Shown here: positions 38,942-48,631 of the stretch, piece by piece | Layout: each line of letters opens with the position of its first letter | Position numbering within the stretch: position 1 is the stretch's first letter | Assembly: GCA_900469955.1 (NCBI GenBank) | Contig: UBYX01000011.1 | Span: 16,890 to 80,889, forward strand | Direction of reading: 5' to 3' | From: Hyphomicrobiales bacterium | GTDB lineage: Bacteria > Pseudomonadota > Alphaproteobacteria > Rhizobiales > Rhizobiaceae | Length of the DNA: 64,000 nucleotides | Program-made: the position numbers and the translations under genes | Notes under the pieces: generated by a model | Database searches by the model: none | Told to the model about the DNA's origin: nothing | The model's input: the letters and a program-made list of their open reading frames with translations, nothing else

Positions 38942-39664
38942 TCAAGCCGCCTCGCGGAACCGATAACCTACGCCGTAGAGCGTTTCGATCATATCAAAGT
39001 CGTTGTCCACCATCTTGAACTTCTTGCGCAGCCGCTTGATGTGGCTGTCGATCGTGCGATCGTCCACGTAGACCTGCTCGTCATAAGCCGCATCCATCAG
39101 CGCGTCGCGGCTTTTCACCACGCCCGGCCGCTGCGCCAGGGAATGCAGGATCAGGAACTCCGTCACCGTCAGCGTTACCGGCTCCCCCTTCCAGGTGCAG
39201 GTATGGCGCTCCTGGTCCATGAGGAGTTGGCCTCGCTCCAGCGTGCGCGCAGCCTGCTGGTCCGATACCACCTTACCGCCTCCGACGACCTGCGCTTCGC
39301 GGGCGCCCGCACGGCGCAAGATTGCCTTCACCCGTTCCACCAGCAGCCGTTGCGAGAACGGTTTGGTGATGAAATCGTCGGCGCCCATCTTCAGTCCGAA
39401 CAGCTCGTCGATCTCCTCGTCCTTGGACGTCAGGAAGATGACGGGCACGTCCGACTTCTGCCGAAGCCGCCGCAACAGTTCCATTCCGTCCATACGCGGC
39501 ATCTTGATATCGAAGATCGCCAGCTGCGGCGGGCGAGCGATCAGCCCGTCGAGCGCAGAGGCGCCGTCCGTATAGGTTTCGACCTTGTATCCTTCCGCTT
39601 CCAGTGCAATCGACACCGAAGTCAGGATATTGCGGTCGTCGTCCACGAGCGCGATTGTCTGCAT
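38942..39664 (-). CDS. chvI: ChvI response regulator
   Basis: 240 residues, OmpR/PhoB class. Receiver acidic pocket VDDD (7-10), phospho-acceptor Asp52 in [10 protein letters not shown], and the lysine in ITKPFSQ. C-terminal winged helix ending in [11 protein letters not shown]. The ATG at 39664 has GGAGAG directly upstream and gives the known ChvI length; an earlier ATG at 39685 is less likely. Divergent from pckA across a 327-bp regulatory gap, the conserved Rhizobiaceae arrangement. Confidence 0.96.
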   Translation of the reverse strand: MQTIALVDDDRNILTSVSIALEAEGYKVETYTDGASALDGLIARPPQLAIFDIKMPRMDGMELLRRLRQKSDVPVIFLTSKDEEIDELFGLKMGADDFITKPFSQRLLVERVKAILRRAGAREAQVVGGGKVVSDQQAARTLERGQLLMDQERHTCTWKGEPVTLTVTEFLILHSLAQRPGVVKSRDALMDAAYDEQVYVDDRTIDSHIKRLRKKFKMVDNDFDMIETLYGVGYRFREAA

Positions 39665-39991
39665 GCTCTCCGTCTCCGTCACCATTTATACGCATCTCCC
39701 GGAATCGCCCCAGCCCGGGCGCTTCAGCCGACGCGCTTCTTGAGTATAAAGGTGGAACAAATTGTGGCAAAGATAAAGGGGCGGCTTACAATCGCAGGAT
39801 CGGAACCGCGATTTTACGCGACCACCAAGCGGGATTAAAACTATTATTAAACCGATTTAAAGAGGAATAAATTTTTTTAAATCGATTAATTAATTGATAT
39901 TACTAAACAATTCCCAGATGGCCACTTGCCCTTTTCAGATTCCCTCATTAATTTTGCGCCACGTTCAACTATAAGCGGAAGGAATGCGCGC
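39665..39991. promoter_or_regulatory. A+T-rich divergent regulatory region between chvI and pckA
   Basis: 327 bp, sharply richer in A+T than its surroundings around 39838-39910. It has an inverted repeat CGATTTAAA (39853-39861) / TTTAAATCG (39876-39884) and a near-perfect palindrome ATCGATTAATTAATTGAT (39881-39898). Both divergent promoters should lie here. Regulators that favour such sequence in rhizobia include MucR/Ros-type proteins and ChvI itself; none can be assigned by sight. Confidence 0.6.
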
Positions 39992-41602
39992 ATGGAGGAG
40001 TTTGGACTTCACAACCCGTCCAACGGGTTGGCGGCGATCGGTTTCGGCGATGTATCGCGTGTCAATTATAACTTGTCCGAAGTCGAGCTTTACGAAGAAG
40101 CCATTCGCCGCGGTGAAGCCGATCTGACGGCCGACGGCGCGTTGAGAGCGATCACGGGACAGCACACCGGCCGGTCTCCGAAGGACAAGTTTATCGTCCG
40201 GGACGGGAAGACCGAGGATCAGATCTGGTGGGACAATAACAAGCCGATGTCGCCGGAGCACTTCGAGGTCCTGCGGAAGGACATGCTCGCGCATGCCGCC
40301 GGCAAGGCTCTTTATGTGCAGGACCTGATCGGCGGCGCCGATCCGGAAAACGCGCTTCCGACCCGCATGATCACCGAATTGGCTTGGCATGCGCTGTTCA
40401 TCCGCAATCTGCTGATCCGGCCGAGCCGGGCTTCTCTCGAAAACTTCGTGCAGAAGCTGACCATCATCAACCTGCCGAGCTTCCGCGCCGATCCGGCCCG
40501 CCACGGTTGCCGCACGGAAACGGTAATCGCCTGCGACCTGACCAATGGTCTCGTCCTGATCGGCGGCACGTCCTATGCCGGCGAGAACAAGAAGTCTGTC
40601 TTCTCCGTCCTGAACTATCTGTTACCGGCCAAGGGCGTCATGCCGATGCACTGCTCGGCAAATGTCGGTTCGGCTGGCGATACCGCCGTTTTCTTCGGCC
40701 TTTCGGGCACCGGCAAGACAACGCTCTCGGCCGATCCCAGCCGCACCCTCATCGGCGACGACGAGCATGGCTGGGGCGAGACCGGCGTCTTCAATTTCGA
40801 AGGCGGCTGCTATGCCAAGGCGATCAGGCTTTCTGCCGAAGCGGAACCGGAGATCTATGCCGCGACCCGCAGGTTCGGCACCGTGCTCGAGAATGTCGTG
40901 CTCGACGAGAACCGCATCCCTGACTTTAACGACAGCTCGCTGACCGAAAACACCCGCAGCGCCTATCCGCTGCATTTTATCCCCAATGCGTCGGAAACCG
41001 GCCTTGCACCGCATCCGAAGACGATCATCATGCTGACGGCCGACGCCTTCGGGGTCATGCCGCCGATCGCCAAGCTGACGCCCGAACAGGCTATGTATCA
41101 CTTCCTCTCCGGCTACACCGCCAAGGTTGCCGGCACGGAAAAGGGCGTGACCGAGCCTGAAGCCACCTTCTCGACCTGCTTCGGCGCACCCTTCATGCCG
41201 CGCCATCCGGCCGAGTATGGCAATCTGCTCAAGGACCTGATCGCCCGTCACGGGGTCAATTGCTGGCTGGTCAATACTGGCTGGACAGGCGGCGCCTACG
41301 GCGTTGGTCGCCGTATGCCGATCAAGGCAACCCGGGCCCTGTTGACCGCCGCCCTCAACGGCAGCCTCAACGGCGTTGAGTTCCGTACGGACCCGAATTT
41401 CGGTTTTGCGGTACCGGTTGCCGTCGAAGGTGTCGACAATTCCATTCTGGATCCGCGCTCGACCTGGGCCGACGGCACGGATTACGATGTTCAGGCTCAG
41501 AAGCTGGTTTCGATGTTCATTTCGAACTTCGAGAAATTCGAGGATCACGTCGACAGCGAGGTGCGCGACGCGGCGCCTGGATTTCTCGTCGCCGCCGAAT
41601 AA
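39992..41602 (+). CDS. pckA: Phosphoenolpyruvate carboxykinase (ATP)
   Basis: Converts oxaloacetate to PEP, the entry to gluconeogenesis on dicarboxylates. 536 residues. The N-terminal substrate loop [13 protein letters not shown] is near 59-71. The kinase-1a P-loop [13 protein letters not shown] is at 236-248, and GDDEHGWGE binds metal and ATP. The ATG at 39992 is preferred to an ATG 22 codons upstream, which would add a foreign N-terminus. In Agrobacterium pckA lies beside chvGI as here. Confidence 0.97.
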   Translation: MEEFGLHNPSNGLAAIGFGDVSRVNYNLSEVELYEEAIRRGEADLTADGALRAITGQHTGRSPKDKFIVRDGKTEDQIWWDNNKPMSPEHFEVLRKDMLAHAAGKALYVQDLIGGADPENALPTRMITELAWHALFIRNLLIRPSRASLENFVQKLTIINLPSFRADPARHGCRTETVIACDLTNGLVLIGGTSYAGENKKSVFSVLNYLLPAKGVMPMHCSANVGSAGDTAVFFGLSGTGKTTLSADPSRTLIGDDEHGWGETGVFNFEGGCYAKAIRLSAEAEPEIYAATRRFGTVLENVVLDENRIPDFNDSSLTENTRSAYPLHFIPNASETGLAPHPKTIIMLTADAFGVMPPIAKLTPEQAMYHFLSGYTAKVAGTEKGVTEPEATFSTCFGAPFMPRHPAEYGNLLKDLIARHGVNCWLVNTGWTGGAYGVGRRMPIKATRALLTAALNGSLNGVEFRTDPNFGFAVPVAVEGVDNSILDPRSTWADGTDYDVQAQKLVSMFISNFEKFEDHVDSEVRDAAPGFLVAAE

Positions 41603-41612
41603 GCTCGGGCAA

Positions 41613-41628
41613 TGATTCACGTGGAACC
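41613..41628 (+). promoter_or_regulatory. parS: Weaker parS-like site after pckA
   Basis: TGATTCACGTGGAACC: 13 of 16 matches to TGTTTCACGTGAAACA, 14 if the G tolerated at position 12 in Bacillus parS is allowed. It shares the A at position 3 with the four other sites. It overlaps the 5' arm of the pckA terminator, 40 kb from the putative oriC. Confidence 0.5.
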
Positions 41629-41650
41629 GCCGGCTGATCAGCTGGCGGTT
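41625..41650 (+). terminator. Intrinsic terminator of pckA
   Basis: 13-base arms beginning AACCGCCGG (41625-41637) and ending GGCGGTT (41638-41650), one G-U pair, followed by TTCTTTTT. Confidence 0.85.
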
Positions 41651-41705
41651 TTCTTTTTGCCGGCTTTGTGGGAAAGATGCGGCCAAACGCAAAGACCAGT
41701 CGATC

Positions 41706-42140
41706 ATGGCCAGCAATCCCCTCGTTATCAACAGCCGCATTAGCATCGCCGGATGGGAACTCACCGAGCAGTTCGTGCTAGCGGGCGGGCCGGGCGGCCA
41801 GAACGTCAACAAGGTCTCCACGGCCGTTCAGCTTTTCTTCGATATCGCCAATTCTCCTTCGCTTCCTGAACGCGTCAAGGTGAACGCCCTTAAGCTTGCC
41901 GGGAAACGGGTGTCGAAGGACGGCGTGCTGATGATAGAAGCAAGCCGCTCCCGCAGTCAGGAGCGCAATCGCGAAGAGGCGCGTGAGCGCCTGAAGGAGC
42001 TGATCCTCGAGGCTGCCAAGCCGCCGCCGCCGCCAAGGAAGGCCACCAAGCCCACCAAAGGTTCGGTCGAGCGCCGGCTGAAGGAAAAGTCAGGCCGCTC
42101 GGAGGTGAAGAAAATGCGGGGCCGTCCGAACGGAGATTGA
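41706..42140 (+). CDS. arfB: Alternative ribosome-rescue factor ArfB (YaeJ)
   Basis: 144-residue class-I release-factor-like hydrolase lacking codon-recognition domains. The catalytic GGQ is at 30-32 in GPGGQNVNK. The basic C-terminal tail (about 105-144, rich in Lys/Arg) enters the empty mRNA channel of stalled ribosomes. One base separates the stop from the alkB start, so the two are probably co-transcribed. Confidence 0.93.
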   Translation: MASNPLVINSRISIAGWELTEQFVLAGGPGGQNVNKVSTAVQLFFDIANSPSLPERVKVNALKLAGKRVSKDGVLMIEASRSRSQERNREEARERLKELILEAAKPPPPPRKATKPTKGSVERRLKEKSGRSEVKKMRGRPNGD

Positions 42141-42141
42141 C

Positions 42142-42753
42142 TTGGCAACGGTATCGAACGGTATCCGCCATCTGCCGGATTATCTGGATCGTCCGGCGCA
42201 GGAGCGCCTGGTCGAGGCGATCAGAACCATTGTAACGGGAGCGCCGCTCTACGTGCCGGAAATGCCCGGCACCGGAAAACCCATGTCGGTGCGCATGACC
42301 AATTGCGGGTCGCTCGGCTGGGTGACCGACAAGGATAGAGGCTATCGGTATCAATCGTTTCATCCGGCAACGGGTAAGCCGTGGCCTGCCATGCCGCAGG
42401 AATTGATCGATCTGTGGGAGCGGCTCGCCGACTATCCGAAGCCACCGGAGGCCTGTCTCGTCAACTTCTATTCGGACGACGCCAGGATGGGGCTGCACCA
42501 GGACAGGGACGAGACCGATCTGGCTGCGCCGGTTCTTTCGATATCACTTGGCAACAGCTGTCTGTTCCGGGTAGGCGGCTTGAACCGAAAGGACCCGACC
42601 CGTTCCTTCCGGCTGGCGAGCGGCGACATCGTCGTCCTTGGCGGGGAACGGCGGTTGGCCTTTCACGGCGTCGATCGCATCTATCCGAAGACTTCGACGC
42701 TTCTGAAGAACGGCGGCCGGATCAATCTGACGCTTCGCCGCGTCAACGTCTGA
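42142..42753 (+). CDS. alkB: AlkB-type 2-oxoglutarate/Fe(II) dioxygenase
   Basis: Removes methyl groups from 1-meA and 3-meC in DNA and RNA. 203 residues. Iron ligands His119 and Asp121 in MGLHQDRDE and His175 in FHGVD; the 2-oxoglutarate motif RINLTLR is at 193-199. The substrate-facing NFYSDDARMG precedes it. The TTG at 42142 has GGAG 6 bases upstream, and no ATG lies nearby at the right place. Downstream of arfB; convergent with coaA, 30 bp away. Confidence 0.94.
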   Translation: MATVSNGIRHLPDYLDRPAQERLVEAIRTIVTGAPLYVPEMPGTGKPMSVRMTNCGSLGWVTDKDRGYRYQSFHPATGKPWPAMPQELIDLWERLADYPKPPEACLVNFYSDDARMGLHQDRDETDLAAPVLSISLGNSCLFRVGGLNRKDPTRSFRLASGDIVVLGGERRLAFHGVDRIYPKTSTLLKNGGRINLTLRRVNV

Positions 42754-42783
42754 GGCTGTTGTCGATGGCCGCTGATCCATCGG

Positions 42784-43773
42784 CTACAATTTGCGGAGCG
42801 AGACCGTTTCCACGAGGTGATTGCGCCCCTTGCGCAGGATGAGGTCGGCGCGGGGACGCGTCGGCACGATGTTCTGCCGCAGATTCTTGAGATTGATGTT
42901 TTCCCAAAGCCCTTCGGCGACGGCGCGTGCCGCATCCGCATCGATGGCGGCGTATTTCTTGAAGAAGGAGGTCGGATCGCGAAAGGCGGTCTGGCGCAGT
43001 TTCATGAAGCGCTGGACATACCAGGTGTGTATCTGCTCCTCGTCCGCATCGATATAGATCGAGAAATCGAAAAAGTCCGAAACGATCGGCACAATCTTTC
43101 CATCGGCCGGCAGCGCCCGCGACTGAAGCACATTGATGCCTTCAAAGATCAATATGTCGGGCCGGTCGACCAGCGTGAATTCGTCCGGCAGCACGTCATA
43201 AGTGAGGTGCGAATAGCGCGGCGCCTGGACGTTCGGCTCGCCCGCCTTGATGGCCGAGAGGAAGCGCAGGATGGCGCCTACGTCATAGCTTTCCGGAAAA
43301 CCCTTCCGCTCCATCAGGTTTTCGCGCTGGAGCACGGCGTTAGGGTGAAGGAAGCCGTCCGTGGTGATCAGGTCCACCTTCGGGCTCGACGGCCAGCGCG
43401 CGAGCAATTCCTGCAGGATACGCGCTGTCGTCGACTTGCCGACGGCCACCGATCCGGCAATCCCGATGATGAAGGGCGTTTTTGTGACGTCCGAGAGGCT
43501 CAAGAAGCGGTTCCGCTGCTGGAATAACAGCTGAGAGGCTTCGACATGCGAAGACAGCAGGCGCGAGAGCGAGAGATAGATCCGCCGCACCTCGTCGAGA
43601 TCGATCGGGTCGTCGAGGGATCTGAGCCGGCTTACCTCGTCCGCCGTCAGCGTCAGAGGCGTATCGGCGCGGAACCTCGCCCATTCCTCGGCCGTAAACC
43701 GGTGATAAGGCGAGTAATATTCAACAAGCGGGTCCGTCTCGGACGTTTCGGCGGATTGAGGTGCTATATTCAT
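42784..43773 (-). CDS. coaA: Pantothenate kinase, type I
   Basis: First step of coenzyme A synthesis. 329 residues, the type-I (E. coli-like) size. Walker [10 protein letters not shown] is at 107-115, [11 protein letters not shown] near 138-148, and FEGINVLQ near 207-214. The start overlaps the hisE stop by 4 bases (ATGA), so it is the last gene of the his transcript. This window thus holds both coaA and coaE. Confidence 0.96.
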   Translation of the reverse strand: MNIAPQSAETSETDPLVEYYSPYHRFTAEEWARFRADTPLTLTADEVSRLRSLDDPIDLDEVRRIYLSLSRLLSSHVEASQLLFQQRNRFLSLSDVTKTPFIIGIAGSVAVGKSTTARILQELLARWPSSPKVDLITTDGFLHPNAVLQRENLMERKGFPESYDVGAILRFLSAIKAGEPNVQAPRYSHLTYDVLPDEFTLVDRPDILIFEGINVLQSRALPADGKIVPIVSDFFDFSIYIDADEEQIHTWYVQRFMKLRQTAFRDPTSFFKKYAAIDADAARAVAEGLWENINLKNLRQNIVPTRPRADLILRKGRNHLVETVSLRKL

Positions 43774-44093
43774 GATGTCGGCCGGCCCGCCTTTTCCTGG
43801 AGCCCGGATTGTCCGGTCCGCCGTTGGAGTTCTTCCAGGATATCCTGTAGCGGGATGCCGGCAATATTCAATACGACCATCAGGTGATAGAGGAGGTCTG
43901 CGCTTTCACCCACCAGCTCCTTCCGGTCCTGGGAGATCGCGGCAATGACTGTCTCAACGGCCTCTTCGCCGAGCTTCTTGGCTGCCTTCGTCTGCCCGGC
44001 GGCCACGAGCTTCGCTGTCCAGGATTCATCAGGCGAGGCCTTGGCGCGCTGCGCCACGATCCTTTCCAGGTCGCTCAGGGAAAATTCACTCAC
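43770..44093 (-). CDS. hisE: Phosphoribosyl-ATP pyrophosphatase
   Basis: Second step of histidine synthesis. 107 residues of the stand-alone form (not fused to HisI). MazG-like acidic helix motifs [14 protein letters not shown] near 39-52 and [11 protein letters not shown] near 63-73. 14 bp after hisF and overlapping coaA by 4 bases. Confidence 0.95.
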   Translation of the reverse strand: MSEFSLSDLERIVAQRAKASPDESWTAKLVAAGQTKAAKKLGEEAVETVIAAISQDRKELVGESADLLYHLMVVLNIAGIPLQDILEELQRRTGQSGLQEKAGRPTS

Positions 44094-44107
44094 ACTGTCT
44101 CTCCCGG

Positions 44108-44884
44108 TCAGTCGAGCCGCATCGCAACGCCGTGCTCAGCCATATAATGCTTAGCCTGACCAACCGTATAGGTACCGAAATGGAAAATCGATGCGGCGAG
44201 CACGGCGGTGGCGTGGCCTTCCTTGATGCCTGCGACCAGATCGTCGAGATTGCCGACGCCGCCGGAGGCGACGACGGGAGCCCGGACGCTGTCCGCGATC
44301 ATGCGCGTCAGCCGAAGATCGTAGCCGTTTTTCGTCCCGTCGCGGTCCATGGACGTGACGAGCAGCTCACCAGCGCCTCGCTCCACCATCCTGATCGCGA
44401 ATTCGACCGCGTCGATGCCTGTCGGATTGCGTCCGCCATGGGTGAAGATTTCCCATCGGTCGGTTTCACCGGTAGCGGATACCTTCTTGGCATCGATCGA
44501 GACGACGATGCACTGGTTGCCGAACTTGTCGGCGGCCTCGGCCACGAAATCCGGGTTGTTGACGGCTGCCGAATTGATCGAGACCTTGTCGGCGCCCGCC
44601 AGCAGCAATTTGCGGATGTCCGCAGTGGCACGCACACCGCCGCCGACGGTGAGCGGCATGAAACAATGCTCCGCCGTGCGGGCAACCACGTCGAAGATCG
44701 TCTCGCGATTGTCCGAAGAGGCGGTAATGTCGAGGAAGCACAATTCATCGGCCCCGGCAGCATCGTAAGCTTTTGCGGCTTCCACCGGATCGCCGGCATC
44801 GATGAGGTCGACGAAGTTCACGCCTTTCACGACGCGGCCGTCCTTCACATCCAGGCAGGGAATAACGCGAGCCTTCAAAGTCAT
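44108..44884 (-). CDS. hisF: Imidazole glycerol phosphate synthase, cyclase subunit
   Basis: Uses ammonia from HisH to close the imidazole ring. 258 residues, a TIM barrel. Catalytic Asp12 is in [14 protein letters not shown]; the second aspartate is in VVSIDAKK near 130, and the phosphate-binding ASGGVGN is near 222. The frame stays open far upstream inside hisA, but the ATG at 44884 matches the family N-terminus and overlaps the hisA stop by 4 bases. Confidence 0.97.
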   Translation of the reverse strand: MTLKARVIPCLDVKDGRVVKGVNFVDLIDAGDPVEAAKAYDAAGADELCFLDITASSDNRETIFDVVARTAEHCFMPLTVGGGVRATADIRKLLLAGADKVSINSAAVNNPDFVAEAADKFGNQCIVVSIDAKKVSATGETDRWEIFTHGGRNPTGIDAVEFAIRMVERGAGELLVTSMDRDGTKNGYDLRLTRMIADSVRAPVVASGGVGNLDDLVAGIKEGHATAVLAASIFHFGTYTVGQAKHYMAEHGVAMRLD

Positions 44885-45624
44885 GCGGCACGTCCTTTCT
44901 GCGCGCGGATCAGCGCCAACGCTTGCGCGGGGTCGATGCGGCCATCGTAAAGCGCACGGCCGGAAATCGCACCTTCGAGCCGTGCGGCATCCGGCTCCAG
45001 CATGCGGCTGATATCGTCGAGGGAGGCAAGTCCGCCGGACGCGATCACCGGGATGGAAACGGCATTCGCAAGCTCCAAGGTAGAAGCCCAGTTGATACCG
45101 GTCAGGATACCGTCGCGGTCGATGTCCGTATAGATAATAGCGGAGACGCCAACCCCTTCGAATTTCCGGGCAAGTTCTATGACGCCGAGTTCCGAAGCCT
45201 CGGCCCAGCCCTCTACAGCTACCTTGCCGCCCTTGGCATCGATGCCCACGGCGACCTTGCCTGGAAACTTCTTGCAGGCCTCGATCACCAGCGCCGGGTC
45301 GCGCACCGCGACGGTGCCGAGGATGACGCGGGCGAGACCGCGCGAAAGCCAGGCTTCGATATGATCGAGAGTCCGGATACCGCCGCCGAGCTGGACGGGG
45401 TTCTTCGTCGCCTTCAGGATCGCGTCGATGGCGGCACCATTGACACTCTCTCCGGCGAAGGCGCCGTTGAGATCGACCACATGCAGCCATTCGAAGCCCT
45501 GGTCCTCGAAGGCTTTCGCCTGTGCTGCAGGGTCGGGATTATAGACGGTGGCCTGCGCCATATCGCCGAGCTTCAGGCGAACGCACTGGCCGTCTTTAAG
45601 ATCGATTGCGGGAAATAGGATCAT
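44881..45624 (-). CDS. hisA: ProFAR isomerase
   Basis: 1-(5-phosphoribosyl)-5-[(phosphoribosylamino)methylideneamino]imidazole-4-carboxamide isomerase, fourth step of histidine synthesis. 247 residues. Catalytic Asp8 in FPAIDLKDG, a second aspartate in YTDIDRDG near 170, and half-barrel symmetry with QLGGGIR and ASGGLAS. 30 bp after hisH, 4-base overlap with hisF. Confidence 0.97.
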   Translation of the reverse strand: MILFPAIDLKDGQCVRLKLGDMAQATVYNPDPAAQAKAFEDQGFEWLHVVDLNGAFAGESVNGAAIDAILKATKNPVQLGGGIRTLDHIEAWLSRGLARVILGTVAVRDPALVIEACKKFPGKVAVGIDAKGGKVAVEGWAEASELGVIELARKFEGVGVSAIIYTDIDRDGILTGINWASTLELANAVSIPVIASGGLASLDDISRMLEPDAARLEGAISGRALYDGRIDPAQALALIRAQKGRAA

Positions 45625-45654
45625 AGGTGTTCAGTCCTGGCAGTCCGCGCGAGC

Positions 45655-46305
45655 TCAAGGCTTCCAGCGCAGAAAATTGGAGATCAGGGCGAGGCCGAGC
45701 GTCTGGCTCTTTTCCGGATGGAACTGAGAGCCCGCGACATTGTCGCGCCCGACAACGGCCGTCATGGCGCCGCCATACTCGGTCGTTGCGATCACGTCGT
45801 GCCGGTGTTTTGCCGCCAGATGGTAGGAATGCACGAAATAGGCGTGCAGCCCGGCGGGTCCTGTCGGAATGCCGTCAAAGAGCGGGTGGGGGTGATGCAG
45901 GTCGAGCGTATTCCAGCCGATCTGGGGGATTTTCAGGTGAGGGTCGCTGGGGGTCATCTCGACGACGTCGCCCTCGATCCAGCCGAACCCTTCGGTGGTC
46001 GTCTTCTCCAGTCCACGCGAGGACATGAGTTGCATGCCGACGCAGATGCCGAGGAAGGGGCGTCCCTTGTGTTCGACGACGTCGATGATGGCGTCCCGCA
46101 TTCCCGGAACAGCATCAAGTCCCGCCCGGCAGTCGGCATAGGCGCCCACGCCAGGAAGGACGATCCGGTCGGCCGTCGCCACGGCCTCCGCCTTGTCGGT
46201 GAGGTCGATCACGGCTTCGATGCCCGCCTCGCGGGCGGCCCGCTCGAAAGCCTTGGTCGCCGAACGCAGATTGCCGGATCCGTAGTCTATGATTGCGACG
46301 CGCAT
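45655..46305 (-). CDS. hisH: Imidazole glycerol phosphate synthase, glutaminase subunit
   Basis: Class-I glutamine amidotransferase that supplies ammonia to HisF. 216 residues. Nucleophile Cys88 is in LGICVGMQL; the His and Glu of the triad are in SQFHPEKSQ near the C-terminus. The PGVGAY oxyanion segment is at 51-56. Its ATG shares one base with the stop of the upstream DUF2628 gene (TGATG). Confidence 0.97.
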   Translation of the reverse strand: MRVAIIDYGSGNLRSATKAFERAAREAGIEAVIDLTDKAEAVATADRIVLPGVGAYADCRAGLDAVPGMRDAIIDVVEHKGRPFLGICVGMQLMSSRGLEKTTTEGFGWIEGDVVEMTPSDPHLKIPQIGWNTLDLHHPHPLFDGIPTGPAGLHAYFVHSYHLAAKHRHDVIATTEYGGAMTAVVGRDNVAGSQFHPEKSQTLGLALISNFLRWKP

Positions 46306-46787
46306 CAGCGTCCTCCTTGATAGTCAAAAAGGCCGAAACCCGGCCCTTGCCAGCCTGTCCCGGACCGCTTTGCCTGCTTCGTCCATTCGCTCGAGGCTGG
46401 CAGTTGTTGCTCTTCGGGCTGCGGCAGATGAGAAAAATAGATTTCTTCCGCCGTCGCCAGATCCGGCGCGGTAACCACCGTTTCCAGCGTCCAACCGCGT
46501 CTAATCAGCGCCTCGGAGCGATAATGTCGGCCTTCCAATGCGACGAGCAGGTTGATTGCGAAGGCGCACAGGAAACCGCCAAGCTCAAAACCCGGCACGC
46601 TCATCAGGAGGCCGCCGCAGATCTGGACGAAAAGTGCCAAGATCCCTGCGAGCCAGAGCCTGCGCCAGATCAGCCAGATCCACGGAAAGAACAGCGCGAC
46701 CCAGGAGAAACCATCCGGTAGCACGAGCGTAGAATGGGGGTCTCTATTCGGGCCTCCAGGTGGTTTCAGAACGAGATAGCTTCTCAA
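46305..46787 (-). CDS. DUF2628 membrane protein within the his operon
   Basis: 160 residues. Two or three hydrophobic segments at about 28-80 ([17 protein letters not shown], then [13 protein letters not shown] and [15 protein letters not shown]). A polar C-terminus contains the family motif [17 protein letters not shown]2628 has no known biochemical role; the gene is commonly found between hisB and hisH in Rhizobiales. 19 bp after hisB, sharing one base with hisH. Confidence 0.85.
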   Translation of the reverse strand: MRSYLVLKPPGGPNRDPHSTLVLPDGFSWVALFFPWIWLIWRRLWLAGILALFVQICGGLLMSVPGFELGGFLCAFAINLLVALEGRHYRSEALIRRGWTLETVVTAPDLATAEEIYFSHLPQPEEQQLPASSEWTKQAKRSGTGWQGPGFGLFDYQGGR

Positions 46788-46806
46788 GGAATTTCTCCCG
46801 GAGCGG

Positions 46807-47415
46807 CTAGACCAGCATTCCCTTCGTGGAGGGGACGCGATTGGCCTGCCGCGGATCGATTTCGGTTGCCGCGCGGAGAGCCCGCGCCACGGCTTTGAAG
46901 CAGGTCTCGGCGATATGGTGGTTGTTCGCGCCGTAGTGGTTCGTCACGTGCAATGTGATGCCGGCATTCTGGGCGAAGGCCTGAAAGAATTCCCGCACCA
47001 GTTCCGTATCGAATGTGCCGATTTTCGGAGCGCTGAAGGCGACGTTCCAGACGAGAAAAGGCCGGCCGGAAACGTCGATGGCCGCCTTGGTCATGGTTTC
47101 GTCCATGGCAAGGTCGATCGAGGCATATCGGGTAATGCCGCGGCGGTCGCCGAGTGCCTGGGAGATCGCCTGACCCAGCGCAATTCCGGCATCTTCGACC
47201 GTGTGATGGTCGTCGATATGCAGGTCGCCCTTCACATCGATTTCCATGTCGATCAGAGAATGTCGCGAGAGCTGGTCGAGCATATGGTCGAAAAAGCCGA
47301 CGCCCGTGGAAACCTTTGCCACACCGGTGCCGTCGAGACTGACGGAAACGGAAACGGAAGTTTCGTTGGTCTTGCGGGAAATGGTCCCTGCACGTCGGAT
47401 CGTAGTTTCGCCCAT
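46807..47415 (-). CDS. hisB: Imidazoleglycerol-phosphate dehydratase
   Basis: Sixth step of histidine synthesis. 202 residues, the monofunctional form. Two metal-binding histidine clusters: [13 protein letters not shown] with DDHHTVED, and NNHHIAE later, related by internal duplication. The ATG at 47415 has GGAGCAG upstream and fits the family size; longer starts exist upstream. First gene of hisB-DUF2628-hisH-hisA-hisF-hisE-coaA, divergent from hslV with 177 bp between. Confidence 0.96.
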   Translation of the reverse strand: MGETTIRRAGTISRKTNETSVSVSVSLDGTGVAKVSTGVGFFDHMLDQLSRHSLIDMEIDVKGDLHIDDHHTVEDAGIALGQAISQALGDRRGITRYASIDLAMDETMTKAAIDVSGRPFLVWNVAFSAPKIGTFDTELVREFFQAFAQNAGITLHVTNHYGANNHHIAETCFKAVARALRAATEIDPRQANRVPSTKGMLV

Positions 47416-47592
47416 CGGGGTCTGCTCCATGCACCAGATGAGGCTCCTTATCAGGCAGAAAGCCAAATATCCAGCAAAAGCCGGGGATGCCCGGCGGCAA
47501 GATTGTATTCCGCGACGCCCAACTTACATAGGGTCCAACGAGGCCTTGCGTGCCTCCAACAAATGCCCCGCCAGGGGCTCAACGGGTGCTGA

Positions 47593-48120
47593 ATGACGAC
47601 AATTATCACTGTACGGAAAGGCGGCAAGGTGATCATGGCGGGTGACGGCCAGGTAAGCCTCGGCCAGACCGTGATGAAGGGCAATGCCCGCAAGGTGCGC
47701 CGTATCGGCAAGGGCGAAGTGATTGCCGGTTTCGCCGGCGCCACGGCCGATGCCTTCACGCTGCTCGACCGGCTGGAAAAGAAGCTCGAGCAATATCCCG
47801 GCCAGCTCATGCGTGCCGCTGTCGAGCTTGCGAAGGATTGGCGCACGGACAAGTACCTGCGCAATCTCGAGGCCATGATGCTGGTCGCCGACAAGTCCAC
47901 CACGCTTGCCGTAACCGGCAATGGTGACGTGCTGGAACCCGAACATGGCGTGACGGCGATCGGCTCTGGCGGCAATTTTGCTTATGCCGCCGCCCGCGCC
48001 CTGATGGATACGGACAAGTCGGCAGAAGAGATTGCCCGGCAGGCGCTCGATATCGCCGCCGACATCTGCGTCTACACCAATCACAACCTCGTTGTGGAAG
48101 CGCTGGATGCCGATAGCTGA
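47593..48120 (+). CDS. hslV: ATP-dependent protease subunit HslV (ClpQ)
   Basis: Proteasome-like peptidase of the HslUV protease. 175 residues. Thr2 becomes the N-terminal nucleophile after Met removal ([11 protein letters not shown]); [16 protein letters not shown] and [14 protein letters not shown] are conserved core segments. A stop codon lies directly before the ATG, so the start is fixed. The 3' end overlaps the acetyltransferase gene by 14 bases. Confidence 0.97.
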   Translation: MTTIITVRKGGKVIMAGDGQVSLGQTVMKGNARKVRRIGKGEVIAGFAGATADAFTLLDRLEKKLEQYPGQLMRAAVELAKDWRTDKYLRNLEAMMLVADKSTTLAVTGNGDVLEPEHGVTAIGSGGNFAYAAARALMDTDKSAEEIARQALDIAADICVYTNHNLVVEALDADS

Positions 48121-48631
48121 CGGCGCCCGCCGCTACCATTTCCGCGATGTTGTCCGCGAGGACTTTCCTCTGCTGGCGAAGTGGCTCGCCGAACCGCATG
48201 TGGCGGAATGGTGGGGCGAGGTCGATGAGGAACTTGCAAGCATCGAACAATCGATGTCGAGCATCGAAACCCGACCGATGATCGCTGAAGTGGACGGCAC
48301 GGCGATCGCCTATCTCCAATATTATGATCCGCATCTCGAAGAGGGGCATCCATACCAGGATCAGCCGAAAGGCACGCTTGGTATCGATATCTCGATCGGG
48401 ATACCGGATCTCCTCGGAAAGGGTCATGGCAGCGCGATCATTCGCCAGCTTGCAGACGAACTTTTCGAAAATGGCGCGAAAAGGATCGTCATCGATCCCG
48501 ATCCCGAAAATATCCGCGCGATCCGCGCCTATGAAAAGGCAGGTTTCCGCTACATCGACACCAGGACATCCATCTATGGTCCGGCGCATTTCATGGCGCT
48601 GGATGCACCGGAAGAAACGGATTTGAAATGA
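48107..48631 (+). CDS. GNAT acetyltransferase, AAC(6')-like, between hslV and hslU
   Basis: 174 residues. GNAT fold resembling aminoglycoside 6'-N-acetyltransferases: [17 protein letters not shown] and PHVAEWWGE at the N-terminus; acetyl-CoA binding [15 protein letters not shown] near 103-117; [14 protein letters not shown] near 136-149. The natural substrate is unknown and may not be a drug. The ATG at 48107 gives a 14-base overlap with hslV; the stop overlaps hslU by 4 bases, so it is translated between the two protease subunits. Confidence 0.87.
   Translation: MPIADGARRYHFRDVVREDFPLLAKWLAEPHVAEWWGEVDEELASIEQSMSSIETRPMIAEVDGTAIAYLQYYDPHLEEGHPYQDQPKGTLGIDISIGIPDLLGKGHGSAIIRQLADELFENGAKRIVIDPDPENIRAIRAYEKAGFRYIDTRTSIYGPAHFMALDAPEETDLK

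Noticed and set aside
44885..45490. N-terminal extension of hisF by about 200 codons
   Set aside because: It overlaps hisA out of frame and its sequence is Arg-rich nonsense; the HisF family N-terminus begins at 44884.
46943..46956. TCACGTGCAATG as a parS site in hisB
   Set aside because: Only the central CACGTG matches; flanks do not.
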